This document shows, one piece after another, positions 37,171 to 47,075 of a stretch of 64,000 bases of DNA. The stretch covers positions 11,518,546-11,582,545 of the forward strand of contig NC_133778.1 in assembly GCF_003597395.2 (NCBI RefSeq), read 5' to 3'. The number at the start of each line of letters is the position of its first letter. Position 1 is the stretch's first letter. The notes beneath the pieces are model-generated. The model was given only the letters and a program-made list of their open reading frames with translations, was not told the origin of the DNA and searched no databases. The DNA comes from Chelonoidis abingdonii (Eukaryota; Chordata; Testudines; Testudinidae). Position numbers and translations under genes: made by a program.

Positions 37171-37404
37171 GCTATTCGCGTAGCTGAAGTTGAAGTATCT
37201 TAGTTCGACTTACCTGGCTGTCTTTACGGCGGCGAGTCGACTGCCGCAGCTCCCCTGTCAACTCTGCTTACTCCTCCTGCCGAAGTGGAGTACGGGTATC
37301 GCTTAGTGGATCGATTTATGGCATCCAGATGAGACACCATAAATCGAACCTCGATACATCGAACACTACCCGCTGATCTGGCGGGTAGTATGGACATACC
37401 CTAA
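37171..37404. mobile_element. hairpin-bearing DNA element, one end missing
   Basis: The right end is CGGGTAGTATGGACATACCCTAA, with the GTATGTC-type terminus in reverse. The left part starts inside the loop of a hairpin seen whole in the copies at 38164 and 43619 (GCTATTCGCGTAGCTGAAGTTG). This copy therefore lacks one arm. It also holds a local inverted pair, GATCGATTTATGGCATCCAG and CACCATAAATCGAACC. There is no coding potential. Confidence 0.72.
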
Positions 37405-38163
37405 TTGTGTTTGAGGAGACCCGTTACAAATGACTGACTCTGAAGAAGTAGCAAGGAAGTGAATAAACACAACGAAAGAAATGTACTTTCTTAATTTATG
37501 TAGGGACTCTAAATTTCTGACAGTGATGCCCTAGGAGGGAAAACAAATTCAGGGAAATGAATACATAATAACCCTTCTACTATGAGAAGTACATGGATTT
37601 CCTCAATATTTACGTTCTTTAGAATATGCATCACTGTGTTAGTTAAAAAGTTAGACAGTCCAGAGTTCTACGGTAATTCTCCAGATCCAAACGTCTACCG
37701 AACTCTGGAAAAAGTTCTGCTCTGCATTTGAATCCATCTGCAACATTTTGCAGCTGAGGCACTTCTCTTGTCAGTACAGATCGCAAGAGCGTGGGGATCA
37801 CACAATAACATGTATTGCATGGGAATGCAAAAGAGCACAATGTGTGCTGATTAACATACGTCTTCTGGAGTGCAGGCCACTTCAGAGAAACACACGCTAG
37901 CTTGAAATGAATGAGTGCCACTCTTTACGCTGCCTTCCTACCACCTGTCATTCAGCTGGCTCCCTTAGCTTGGACCACTCTTGAATTGACTCATTTCCAC
38001 TGTGGAATAAGAAGGAGGCAGGATGCTGTGAGCCAATGCAGAAGTCCGCACCTCTTGTGCAATTTGGAGAGACAGACGGGTCAGGCCAGGAATGATGGCA
38101 CTGTGGCTATCCAGATCCAGTGGCCAAACATGTCATGGAGGGGGGCACATGGGATGATGATAC
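37405..38163. other. anonymous intronic DNA
   Basis: No exon or repeat is recognised. Confidence 0.4.
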
Positions 38164-38464
38164 TAAGGCCCCATCTACACGACGCGTGAAAATCGATTTT
38201 AGATACGCAATTTCAGCTACGAGAATAGTGTAGCTGAAATCGAATATCTAAAATCGAGTTACTCACCCGTCTTCACCGCACCGAATCGATGTGCGCGGCT
38301 CGCCATGTCGAATCCGGAACTCCGTTTGTTTTGGTGGAGTTCCGGAATCGATGTAAGCGCGCTCTGGGTTCGATATATCCCCGTCTAGACGAGACGCGAT
38401 ATATCGAACTCCGAGCTTTCGATTTTAACGCGCCGAAATGGCGCGTCGTATAGACGTGGCCTAA
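38164..38464. mobile_element. hairpin-bearing DNA element, both ends present
   Basis: The left end AAGGCCCCATCTACACGACGCG is inverted at the right end (CGCGTCGTATAGACGTGGCCT). Inside, TCGATTTTAGATACGCAATT plus CAGCTAC pairs with GTAGCTGAAATCGAATATCT to form a hairpin at about 38192-38257. It is CpG-rich compared with its surroundings. No protein-coding frame is recognised. Confidence 0.82.
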
Positions 38465-39249
38465 CACAGCATCTACTGCAGGGATGATACAGTGGCCTGG
38501 ATGTGGCACTTTGTGGTTTGAGGGTGGAAGAACCCATGTGCCACAATCACAATAGGACTTCCCTCCCCCTTTACCCCCGTGCCAAGTCCTTTTAGTCAGG
38601 CTGGTGGTGGGTTTGGCTCCAAGGTCCTGAGCCAAAGCCCCTTGAGATCACTGGAAAGATGCCTATTGACGTCAATGAGACGCAAATAGTTAGGTACCCC
38701 AAGTGAATAGGTTCAGGGTCCATTTTGCCTCAGGCTGGAGAATATAGCTAACAGACATCAGTAAAGCTGCAAATCAATTTTTTCCCCAGTTTTTCCAGCA
38801 CAAGGCCTTGTCATTTAAATGCAGTTATGACCTTCGTATATTGCTGGATTGCAATGTCGTGCAGGGAGTCAGGTTGTTGATCAAATAAAATGAGCATATG
38901 CCACTTTTTTGGGGAAGCAGTTGCATTTAATTAAATCACCAACTGGAAACTGGGCATACCTCTGTGTGCCAGTCATTCTGGGCACCACTACAGTGCAAAA
39001 GGGCTGCTTCTTCAATGTGTAGGCATCTGTACCTGGGCAGAATGAGTGACAAGTGATCCCATTCTGAGCTGGTGGGTTTTATACCCAGTTTGCACTGTAA
39101 TGAATGATTACCCAAGTTGCAATGCAGTAGAGAATCAGGCTCCCACTATGAAGTTTCTTTTATAGATTTCAGATTATTATTAGAATTCTTCAAGATCTTT
39201 TTCTTGCTTGAGAAATTATTCTTGTATCAGCCACATTAACCAGTTCAAA
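38465..39249. other. anonymous intronic DNA
   Basis: A worn fold-back fragment occurs near 38628-38685. No exon is recognised. Confidence 0.4.
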
Positions 39250-39372
39250 TCTTTCTGTGGCATTTATACAGCCTCCATCACCACAGTAATTTCTTTATCC
39301 TCACTGCACTCCTGTGAGTTAGGGCAGTGCTATTAACCTCATTGTACAGATGGGGAACTGAGGCACAGAGCT
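39250..39372 (-). mobile_element. MIR/CORE-type SINE fragment
   Basis: CTCACTGCACTCCTGTGAG, GTGCTATTAACCTCATTGTA and CAGATGGGGAACTGAGGCAC follow the MIR core in reverse. Confidence 0.82.
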
Positions 39373-39382
39373 GGACCAAGCT

Positions 39383-39464
39383 CCAGATCCTCAAAGTTAT
39401 TTAGGCACCTAACATCCATTTAAATTAAAGGCATTTAGGTGTCTAAATGCCTTTGAGGATCTGG
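39383..39464. repeat. 82-bp fold-back repeat
   Basis: The left arm CCAGATCCTCAAAGTTATTT plus AGGCACCTAA pairs with TTAGGTGTCTAAATGCCTTT plus GAGGATCTGG. The arms are 30 bases with three mismatches. A worn relative lies at 33185-33305. Confidence 0.82.
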
Positions 39465-42400
39465 GCCTATGTGATTTGTCCAAGGAAACCTTTGCAGAGC
39501 AGAGAATTCAAACCAATTCTTCTGCATCTAAGGGCAGCACCCCAATCACTGGACCAGCTTGATTTTTGGCCAAACTTTTGATGTTTTGTCAGTGGTGAGG
39601 AATGAAGGGTCATGATGCCAGATTGTGGCTGTGCAGGGCAGTAAGGGGATAAACATGTCCCCTTGTTTCTTTGGGGTTCCTACCCAAACCATGGGTAGTG
39701 GTGCAAGCACCCCTGGTGGGTGAAAGGTGTAATTGCAGCGCCTTTGCAGAAGAAGCTATTATTTTGCAGGGGAAAAAAAATCTTTGGGGGACATGAATTC
39801 TGGTCTTGTGTTTCTTTCGTTAAAAAAATGTGGGGGGAGCATGTCCCTGTGTCCCCCATGGCTCTGGCACCAGTGTGCAGTGGGACCTCCATGGGCTCTT
39901 ACATTGCTCACCCTACATAGGTGTGTGTGTGGGGGGGGGGACACCAATAATGGCCTTGGCTCCATCCTCTTGATGTGCAAGCCAGTACAGATGCACCAGT
40001 ATGTACACTGCACTAGGTATTTGCCCAGGGGGTGAGGAGGGAACAATTGGCATCTTGGGCTGCCCCTTGCACAGGGCTTGGGGTAAAGCCCCGCGTGACC
40101 CTATTGATACTCTGAAATCACCATGCCATTGCAAACAACAAAATCCACCCAAGCTCTGAGGAGTTTCACTCCCCTTATTACAAATTATCTTGTTTTCCTT
40201 AGATATTAAGTTAATGCTTTAACAAAATGGTTAAAAATGTGTCACTTTAAAAGATTGATGTTTCCTATTGTATTTTTTCAATGCCAATTAATTACTTAAT
40301 TCATTAGCAGTGGAACATAAGAATAAAAGTTGAAAAGCCTGTGCTTTGTGTAGATGCCTTTAATTATGGCTAATTAAATACTGTGGAAAGACCTGATTAT
40401 ACCTCTGAGCATTTCCTAAGCTGGAGAAAGAAACAGGGTACAAGTAGTCTTGAATGCATGTAACAAAAGCAGAACTCAACAACTACATGGCTGTAAAAAG
40501 AAAGAAGGGTACAAATTATCAAGAAACACTGGAGGAAGCATTCCGTCCTCAGGACGCGACTGCCTCCTCCATGGAGAATTATAGACATTACCACTGTTTG
40601 TTTTGGCTATTAGTAGAACTGGAGTAAACTAGGAAGCAGCGCATGCAGCCACTGAAAAGAAACAGCAGTGCCAGTGAGTAACACAGTCTCAAGGCAAATT
40701 GATGTAATGCTCCCTAAAGTGAGGAGCAGATTTCCAGATGGCCATTGTACATACGGTTAGGGCTACTGCTCTAGCCAAAACTGCAAAAGAGAGCAGAACA
40801 CTTTCCAAATGAAATCAGCAGTGACCTTGGAAGATGAAAACTTGCCAGCTCCAGACGTTGCTCTGGCTGTTTGGTTTCTTTCTTTTTTTTTTTTTTCTTC
40901 TCCTCTTTATTCCTCGCCAGTGACTGCACCAAAGATCAGACTCCAAAGAGTTGTAACCCAAAACATCTCCTGTGTAAAGAAGGTTCGCCACTGTCTGAAC
41001 CGGTGAAACATTTCTTCTTAAAGACGTGTCCTGGTACCACTTTAAGAAAGCCTTCCTTGAGATCTTGCAGTTGGCAACGCTGGCAAGCAGATTTAATTTT
41101 GGAACCCACCATGCTGACTGAAGCAGCATGGTGATGATGGTGGTGGTGGGGGAATAACCATTAAACACAGTCTATCCATACCGGGACACTACAGTCATAG
41201 TGTCTCCTCTATATATTTCATTTTCAGTTCTTATTTACATCAAGGGTGATTCTTCTCTGCATTCATCTCACTCTTTTGCTGGTAACAAGCCCTTTTGAAA
41301 GCTATTTTGTTCTGCCTTAATTAAAAGGAGCTGACTAGAGCTGGGTGATAAAACTGTGCCATGGGCTTTCATTTGCTATTGCCCACTCTTGCCGAGCTGG
41401 TTGGAAGCTGACTTTTGCTGCTGGGCAGCCTGATTGAACTTCTTAATAAATGGCAGCTTCTCAAAGTGTCAGCTACATATGCTACAGAACGGGACTGTTA
41501 ACCACCGTATCATAAGTGAGCAATCAGGCAGCAAGACTAAATACTTCTGTGGAGTGTTGTCTATCCCTGCCGGGCTGTGCAATTCATTCTAATGATCTTG
41601 GGGGCTATACTGGGCTAGCTTCAATGTCAAGCTTTCTAATCTAGAATCTCATTTTGCCACCTTCCTCCTTGTGATGTGCAACTGTCGCCTATGCTGATGA
41701 GCAAACAATTTATGCTTTATAAAATCCTTTCTCTGCAGTTAAATGCTAATCTTTTAGCTAGAAATACACTCAAACAAAGAGTCCAACGGCATCTTCTGAG
41801 CTGCACAGAGCCACTGTCAGAGGGCTGAATGCCAGTGAGATTCTATCAAAAGCACTAATAAGAAGTAAAACCTGGTCCACACTACAAGACACACTTGACT
41901 ACATTTAAAAGCTAAAGTATCAACGGCACGGTCATTTCTGTTGATGTTGCAGATGTTTTGTTTTGCTTTGTTTTTTCTGTCCCAAAGACTCTCCAGCAGA
42001 ATGTGCACCATAAATCCTCAATTGCTTTTGCAGTTTTAATCTAGGGAAAAAGTATGAAAACCAGGGACTTCTGGGTAAAATGCACAACTGCAAAATATGA
42101 CATGTTGGACAAGTGATTGAGATGGCTTGGGAACATGAAGCATAGTGTCATTCATCAAGTCCAAGTAGCTCATGTTGCAGGAAGCTGTCTACAAAGGATA
42201 AGGGGCCAGATTCATTGTAGCCTTACCCCTTATGGATCCATTTATATATGTGCAAAATGGTACCTTTCTGATTTGGTAACATTCTCCACCCACTCTGCAT
42301 CACCAGTGGAAGTGAACGGGCAAGGAACAAATCCTGAGTGAATTGTGCCCCTGATGGAACTCAATGCAGATAGATCTTCTTGGGTTTAGTCAGCTGTTCG

Positions 42401-42471
42401 CTACCACAGTATTGGAAGGAAATGGCGTGGAGATCTTTTTAGCCCTAAGGTGTCCTCAAGCTCCAATGGGT
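39465..42471. other. anonymous intronic DNA
   Basis: Small simple-sequence patches: A-rich at 39770-39780, T-rich at 40882-40897, and a GATGGTGGTGG patch at 41135-41150. No exon, RNA gene or preserved repeat is recognised in about 3 kb. Confidence 0.4.
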
Positions 42472-43178
42472 CAATGTTTCCCAACATTTGCAGGTTGGTG
42501 ACCCCTTATTCAAAGTCGAACATTTAACGGCCCCCAGTGCCCTCGCCATTGATTATAAGAGTAAAGAATATCTCAGTGATGACAATGACAAGCCTGTATA
42601 ATTTCTCTCTCTGTGGGTATGTCACCACTGCGACACAAATCCCTTGGCACTGAGCCTCAGAGCCCAGATCAGGTGACTTGGGCTTGCAGAGTTTTGGCTG
42701 CAGGGCTAAACACTGCAGTGTAGACGTTTGGGTTCAGGCTTGAGCCTGGACTCTGAGACCACCCCTCCTTCACAGGATCTCAGCCCATAGGCTCCAGCCT
42801 GAGCCAGGCGAGCCTGAGTCAGCTGACCTAGGACAATCGCAACTCTGCCATGGGTCTTTTATTGCAGTGTAGACGTACACTAAGTGTTTCAAGAGGTTGA
42901 CACAGAATAGTTGACTGTGATGGGTAAGGATGTGCAGGGAGTCATGGAGTGAGCTGGTTGGAGACGATTGCCTCCATGCACATGAAGGGGGTGGGGCTAC
43001 TAGTACAGTTACTAACAGGGTTGACCTCACAATTTTGAAGGTTTTGGCCACCCCCAAAGAGGTTCTGGATACTTTCTTTGTTTTGCTTTAGAATTTGAAT
43101 ATTAGAATATTGCGATTTCTCTCCAATAGCCTTTCATGACCCCTTTGTGGGTTGAAACCCATTAGCTGAGAAACATTG
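42472..43178. mobile_element. hAT-like element, interrupted by another insertion
   Basis: Left end CAATGTTTCCCAACATTTGC followed by GTGACCCC. Right end CATGACCCCTTTGTGGGTTG followed by AGCTGAGAAACATTG. These are inverted and resemble the TTTCTCAACC...GACCCC ends of hAT-like repeats. Flanks CAATGGGT and CAGTAGAT match only partly. The interior is broken at 42613-42882 by another inverted-repeat element. Confidence 0.68.
42613..42882. mobile_element. inverted-repeat DNA element nested in hAT-like element
   Basis: The left end GGGTATGTCACCACTGC and right end GCAGTGTAGACGTACACT are inverted copies. Internally TGCAGTGTAGACGTTTGGG repeats the terminus. It belongs with the GTATGTCTACACT group at 29058 and 55353 by its ends, though the interior differs. 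Confidence 0.72.
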
Positions 43179-43618
43179 CAGTAGATCAGTATGGTGCTAT
43201 TCTAACTTTGCAATGTATTCCCCAGTGTCACCTGCACCACTTCCCCAATTAAAAATATTGTTGACAAAAAAATACAAAACTGCAGTCAAATCAGCACGTA
43301 CAACTGCTGGTTTGCGGTAAACTCTCCTGTGTAACTGTACCATTCAGTAACTATGTCCCAGGGCAACCCACATAGCCTTAAACAGTGCAAGCCAGTGTGC
43401 CAATGGAGACACACTGATTTACACCACCTGAGGATCTGGCCCATGTTATGTAGGAACACATTTAGCCAGGGCTCTATCATTAACAAACCTAAGGAGTTGT
43501 TCTTGAAAATATAGAGTGGGCTTGAGTCTCATTTTTGCTAAGTCTCCTTTATGCTGCCAGAGCAGTATAAAATGACCAATAATGTAAATGAGAATTAGGA
43601 TGCAGTGCCTCACTATGT
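43179..43618. other. anonymous intronic DNA
   Basis: A half fold-back piece (GATTTACACCACCTGAGGATCTGG) is at 43416-43440. Nothing else is recognised. Confidence 0.4.
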
Positions 43619-43914
43619 GTACGTCTACACTACCCGCCAGATCGGCGGGTAGTGATCGATCTATCAGGGATCAATTTATTACATCTTGTCTAGATGTGAC
43701 AAATCAATCCCCAAAGTGCTCCCCATTGACTCTGGAACTCCACCAGGGTGAGAGACGGAAGAGGAATCAATGGGGGAGCCGTGGCCATTGATCCCGCGCA
43801 GTGAGGACAGGAGGTAAGTCGATCTAAGATAAGTCGACTTCAGCTACGCTATTCTTGTAGCTGAAGTTGCGTATCTTAGATCGATCCCCTCCCCCACCAG
43901 TGTAGATCAGGCCT
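43619..43914. mobile_element. hairpin-bearing DNA element, both ends present
   Basis: The left end TACGTCTACACTACCCGCC shares ACTACCCGCCAGATC with the reverse of the 37171-37404 right end. The right end is AGTGTAGATCAGGCCTA. A hairpin at about 43818-43886 pairs GATCTAAGATAAGTCGACTT plus CAGCTAC with GTAGCTGAAGTTGCGTATCT plus TAGATC. It is the same family as 37171 and 38164. Confidence 0.8.
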
Positions 43915-44457
43915 ATTACTCTAAACTGCAGTATCCTCCATGCAAAAGGTGTGATGCCTTCAAGCCCTTATTGCTTTAAATAAGGCACATTTGGGGTTGA
44001 GAGATGACTGCCTGTTTGCTAAGTGCAGTGTCTGATCCAGTCTGCTGCTGCATATCCGGAAGTCAACTAGCATCACACATGGACCTGCCAAGCCTGGCTA
44101 CTGTTAGAACTTCCAATTACCAGCCGTCTCCTCCAATCTCATTTTTGGCTTCACAATAAGACTGATAATTTATTTAACCTGAATTTACAAGTGGTGCTTT
44201 TGTTTGATCCAACGTGAGCTTGGTGCTGGGGTAGAATGGAAGGAGCAGGCGACCTTTCCTAGATCACACAGTGCAAATAACAGTGCCTACACACATTCTG
44301 AAAACCACTGCCACGCATAACAGAGAACGGCTGCGTCGGGAAAGCACCATCTGTCATTGGGAACTTCAGGGATTTCGTTAATATTCAGTGTGCAGATTCC
44401 AAAAGAAGCATTTTTAAAAGATCACTGCTCTGTTGTGAAGACTCTGTTGCACTAGAG
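43915..44457. other. anonymous intronic DNA
   Basis: No feature is recognised. Confidence 0.4.
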
Positions 44458-44564
44458 CAGTGGGACTCAACCTTTTCCACGCCGTGACACCAGGCCACAG
44501 CAGAGAAATGGTGCGAGGCTCCTAGCCCATCATTTCAGGCGGCCCCCTCTCAGCTAGCCTTAAA
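44458..44564 (+). mobile_element. possible hAT-like terminus beside the DIRS insertion
   Basis: CAGTGGGACTCAACCTTTTC followed by GCCGTGACACC resembles a hAT-type terminus. The DIRS element begins right after it. On the far side, GGGTTGAGAAACCAG at 50742-50756 could be the other end, but the flanking 8-mers do not match, so this is tentative. Confidence 0.4.
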
Positions 44565-44593
44565 GAAAAGACGGTTACTCACCTTTGTAACTG

Positions 44594-44724
44594 TTGTTCT
44601 TCGAGATGTGTTGCTCATATCCATTCCAAGTAGGTGTGCGCGCGCCGCGTGCACATTCGTCGGAAGAATTTTCCCCTAGCAACACCCGGCGGGTCAGCAG
44701 GCGCCCCCTGGTGTGGCGCCCTTG
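44594..44724. repeat. DIRS 3' inverted terminal repeat
   Basis: It matches the reverse complement of 50571-50699 almost throughout. Shared blocks include TGCTCATATCCATTCCAAGT, AGGTGTGCGCGCGCCGCGTG, GGAAGAATTTTCCCCTAGCA and ACACCCGGCGGGTC. Differences are scattered single bases plus a small length change near the outer edge. Confidence 0.93.
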
Positions 44725-44819
44725 CGGCACCGTAATAATACCACCTGCCTGACCCGATCCGGTCTTCAGTTCCTTCTTGCCGGCTATTCACCGACAGTGG
44801 GGAAGGAGGGACGGGTTGT

Positions 44820-44919
44820 GGAATGGATATGAGCACACATCTCGAAGAACAACAGTTTACAAAGGTGAGTAACCGTCTTTTCTTCTTCGAGTGCTCTGCT
44901 CCTATCCATTCCAAGTAGG
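44820..44919. repeat. DIRS internal complementary region
   Basis: 44820-44879 is the complement of the outer left end (GAACAACAGTTTACAAAGGT, GAGTAACCGTCTT). 44881-44919 is the complement of the outer right end (TTCTTCGAGTGCTCTGCTCC, TATCCATTCCAAGTAGG). The two halves meet exactly where the outer ends would meet in a circle. In DIRS-1 such a region is thought to template joining of the ends into a circular DNA intermediate. Confidence 0.92.
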
Positions 44920-45885
44920 TGAATCCCAAGCCCTACCTAGGCGGTGGGGTCGGAGTTGGAGACTGTCGAATGCCCAGAACAGCCAAGCCAAGAGCCCGCA
45001 TCGTCCCGGGACTGCTGTACCGAAGGCGTAATGGGCAGAAAAGGTGTGGCACTGACGACCACGTATGTGCTGCACGACATATGTCTTGTATAGGCACACG
45101 GGCTAGGAAGGCAATCGAGGAAGCTTGCGCCCTCGTGGAATGTGCAGTTACTCGTCCTGGAGAAGTGTGAGCCAAGGCATAGCATGTTTTTAATGCAGGC
45201 CGTCACCCAGGATGAGATTGTTTGCGATGAGACAGGAGTGACCTTTCATCCTGTTCTGCAACGGCAACGAATAGTTGGGAGGTCTTTTCGGGAAGGGTCG
45301 GGTGCGGTCAATGTAGAATCGCCAGCGCCCTACAATCGAGTGCACTCGAGTGAATGCAAGCTCTGCTCTCTGCGAGATGCATGAGGTTTAGGATAAAACA
45401 CTGGAAGGAAAATGTCTTGGTTCAGGTGAATGGGGAGACAACCTTGGGCAGGAAGGCCGGATGTGCGGACGGAGTTGTACCTTGTCTTTATGGAATATCG
45501 TGTATGGCGGGTCCGCTACCAGAGCGCGAAGCTCCGAGACTCTCCTGGCCGATGTAATGGCCACAAGGAACGCCACCTTCCACGATAGGTACAGGAGAGA
45601 GCAGGTTGCCAAGGGTTCGAAAGGAGGGGCCATTAGTTTCGAGAGAGAACCAGATTGAGGTCCCAGGAGGGGGCGGGACAGCGGACCTGGGGATACAGGC
45701 GCTCCAGGCCCTTGAGGAACCTCGAGACCATCGGGTGAGAGAAGGCGGAGGAAGAGCCCTCTCCTGGATGGAATGAAGAAATGGCAGCTAGGTGAACGCG
45801 GAGGGATGAAGAGCGCGAGGCCTTGTTGTTTAAGATGCCATAGATATTCCAAGATCACTTGGATGGGAGCCTGAGCCGGTGACAT
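44902..45885 (-). pseudogene. DIRS tyrosine recombinase, frameshifted
   Basis: The frame 45885-45388 carries the N-terminal and first catalytic segment, ending VAFLVAITSARRVSELRALV, where the arginine of SARRVSEL is the expected first catalytic Arg. A second frame, 45175-44933, carries VTAHSTRAQASS, the H-x-x-R block, and later IQDICRAAHTWSSV. The terminal HTFSAHYAF block, holding the nucleophilic tyrosine, is in a third frame (45099-44902). So all the key residue blocks are visible but are not in one reading frame. The enzyme would insert circular DNA by recombination at the terminal repeats. Vertebrate DIRS recombinases have this same block order. Confidence 0.88.
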
Positions 45886-46956
45886 TCCTTGTGACTGAAC
45901 ACCAGCAGGAAAACTCTTCCATTTTGCCAGGTAGGTTAAGCCCTGGTTGCAGTTTCCTACTTCCCAGGAGCACCTGCTGCACTGGGGTGGAACAGCGCAG
46001 CTCCGCAGAGCTCAGCCAGCCAGGAGCCACGCCGTCAGGTGGAGGGACCAGAGGTCGGGATGGAGAAGCCTGCCGTGGTCTTGTGATATCAAGTCCTGAT
46101 GGACCGGCAGGGGAACCGGACTGGCTATGGACAGGTCCAACAGCGTGGAGTACCAGTGCTGGCGAGGCCACGCTTGGGGCGATGAGAATTAGCCGGGCCT
46201 TGTCCCTGCGTAACTTCACAAGGACCCTGTGCACCAACGGGAATGGTGGGAAGGCATATAGGAGCTGGTTCGACCAGGGTAGGAGGAATGCGTCCGAGAG
46301 AGAGCCGCCGACGAGACCGCGGAAGGAGCAGAACATGGGGCACTTCCGGTTGGTGCGGGAGGCGAAGAGGTCGATTTGGGGAAATCCCCACCGCCGGAAG
46401 AGAGAATGGACTATGTCCGGACGAAGGGACCACTCGTGGGCTAGAAAGGACCTGCTGAGCCGGTCTGCCAACACGTTCTGGACTCCTGGAAGAAAAGAGG
46501 CTGCAAGATCCATGCCGTGGGTTATACAAACTTCCCACAGTGTCATCGCCTCCTGACAAAGAGGGAGAGAGCGGGTCCCCCCCTGCTTGTTTATATAGTG
46601 CATCGCGGTGGTGTTGTCCGTGTGAGCACTAAGACAGAACGGCCTCGCAGGTGAGGAAGAAACGCCTGGCAGGCGAGGCGGATGGCTCTCAGCTCCCTGA
46701 TGTTTTAATGTGCAGCGACAGCTCCCGAGCGGACCAGAGGCCCTGTGTTCGACGAGACCCCATGTGAGCTCCCCAGCCCAGAGAGGATGCGTCTGTTGTT
46801 TAACGAAATGGACGGCTGTCTGGGGTGGAACGGTAAACCCGCACACACCAGGGCGGGATTTCGCCACCATCGGAGGGAGTGTAGGACGCTCTCTGTGAGT
46901 GTGACAACGATGTCCATGCTGTCCCTGCATGGACGGTAAAACCGAAAGCTAACCAT
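45830..46956 (-). pseudogene. DIRS RNase H and downstream pol region, frameshifted
   Basis: The RNase H start is visible as SLRWWRNPALVCAGLPF, followed by a TDAS-type active-site block that lies in a different frame. The 366-codon frame from 46930 then has AHTDNTTAMHYINKQGGTRS and LPGVQNVLADRLSR, the later RNase H motifs. Next come EWSLRPDIVHSLFRRWGFPQ, DLFASRTNRKCPMFCSF and LPWSNQLLYAFPPFPLV. The last part corresponds in position to the region between RNase H and recombinase where DIRS elements are reported to carry a Dam-like methyltransferase domain. I do not identify its catalytic motif with confidence. The 366-codon frame ends just past the recombinase start, so the two probably overlapped. 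Confidence 0.85.
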
Positions 46957-47075
46957 ATCTGCAGGCTGGGCGCAGGCGGAGTTTGCGTACTTGGTGACAA
47001 AGGTAACACGCCGCCATGTGGCCTAAGAGGCTGAGACAGACCCTGGCCGAGTCGTGGGGAAGGCTAGCAGGCTGT

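Noticed and set aside
45879..46556. Plus-strand 225-codon open frame inside the DIRS element
   Set aside because: It lies opposite the pol region, is Arg/Gly-rich from high GC content, and shows no domain. It is an antisense shadow, as are the plus-strand frames at 47715-48308 and 49664-50314.
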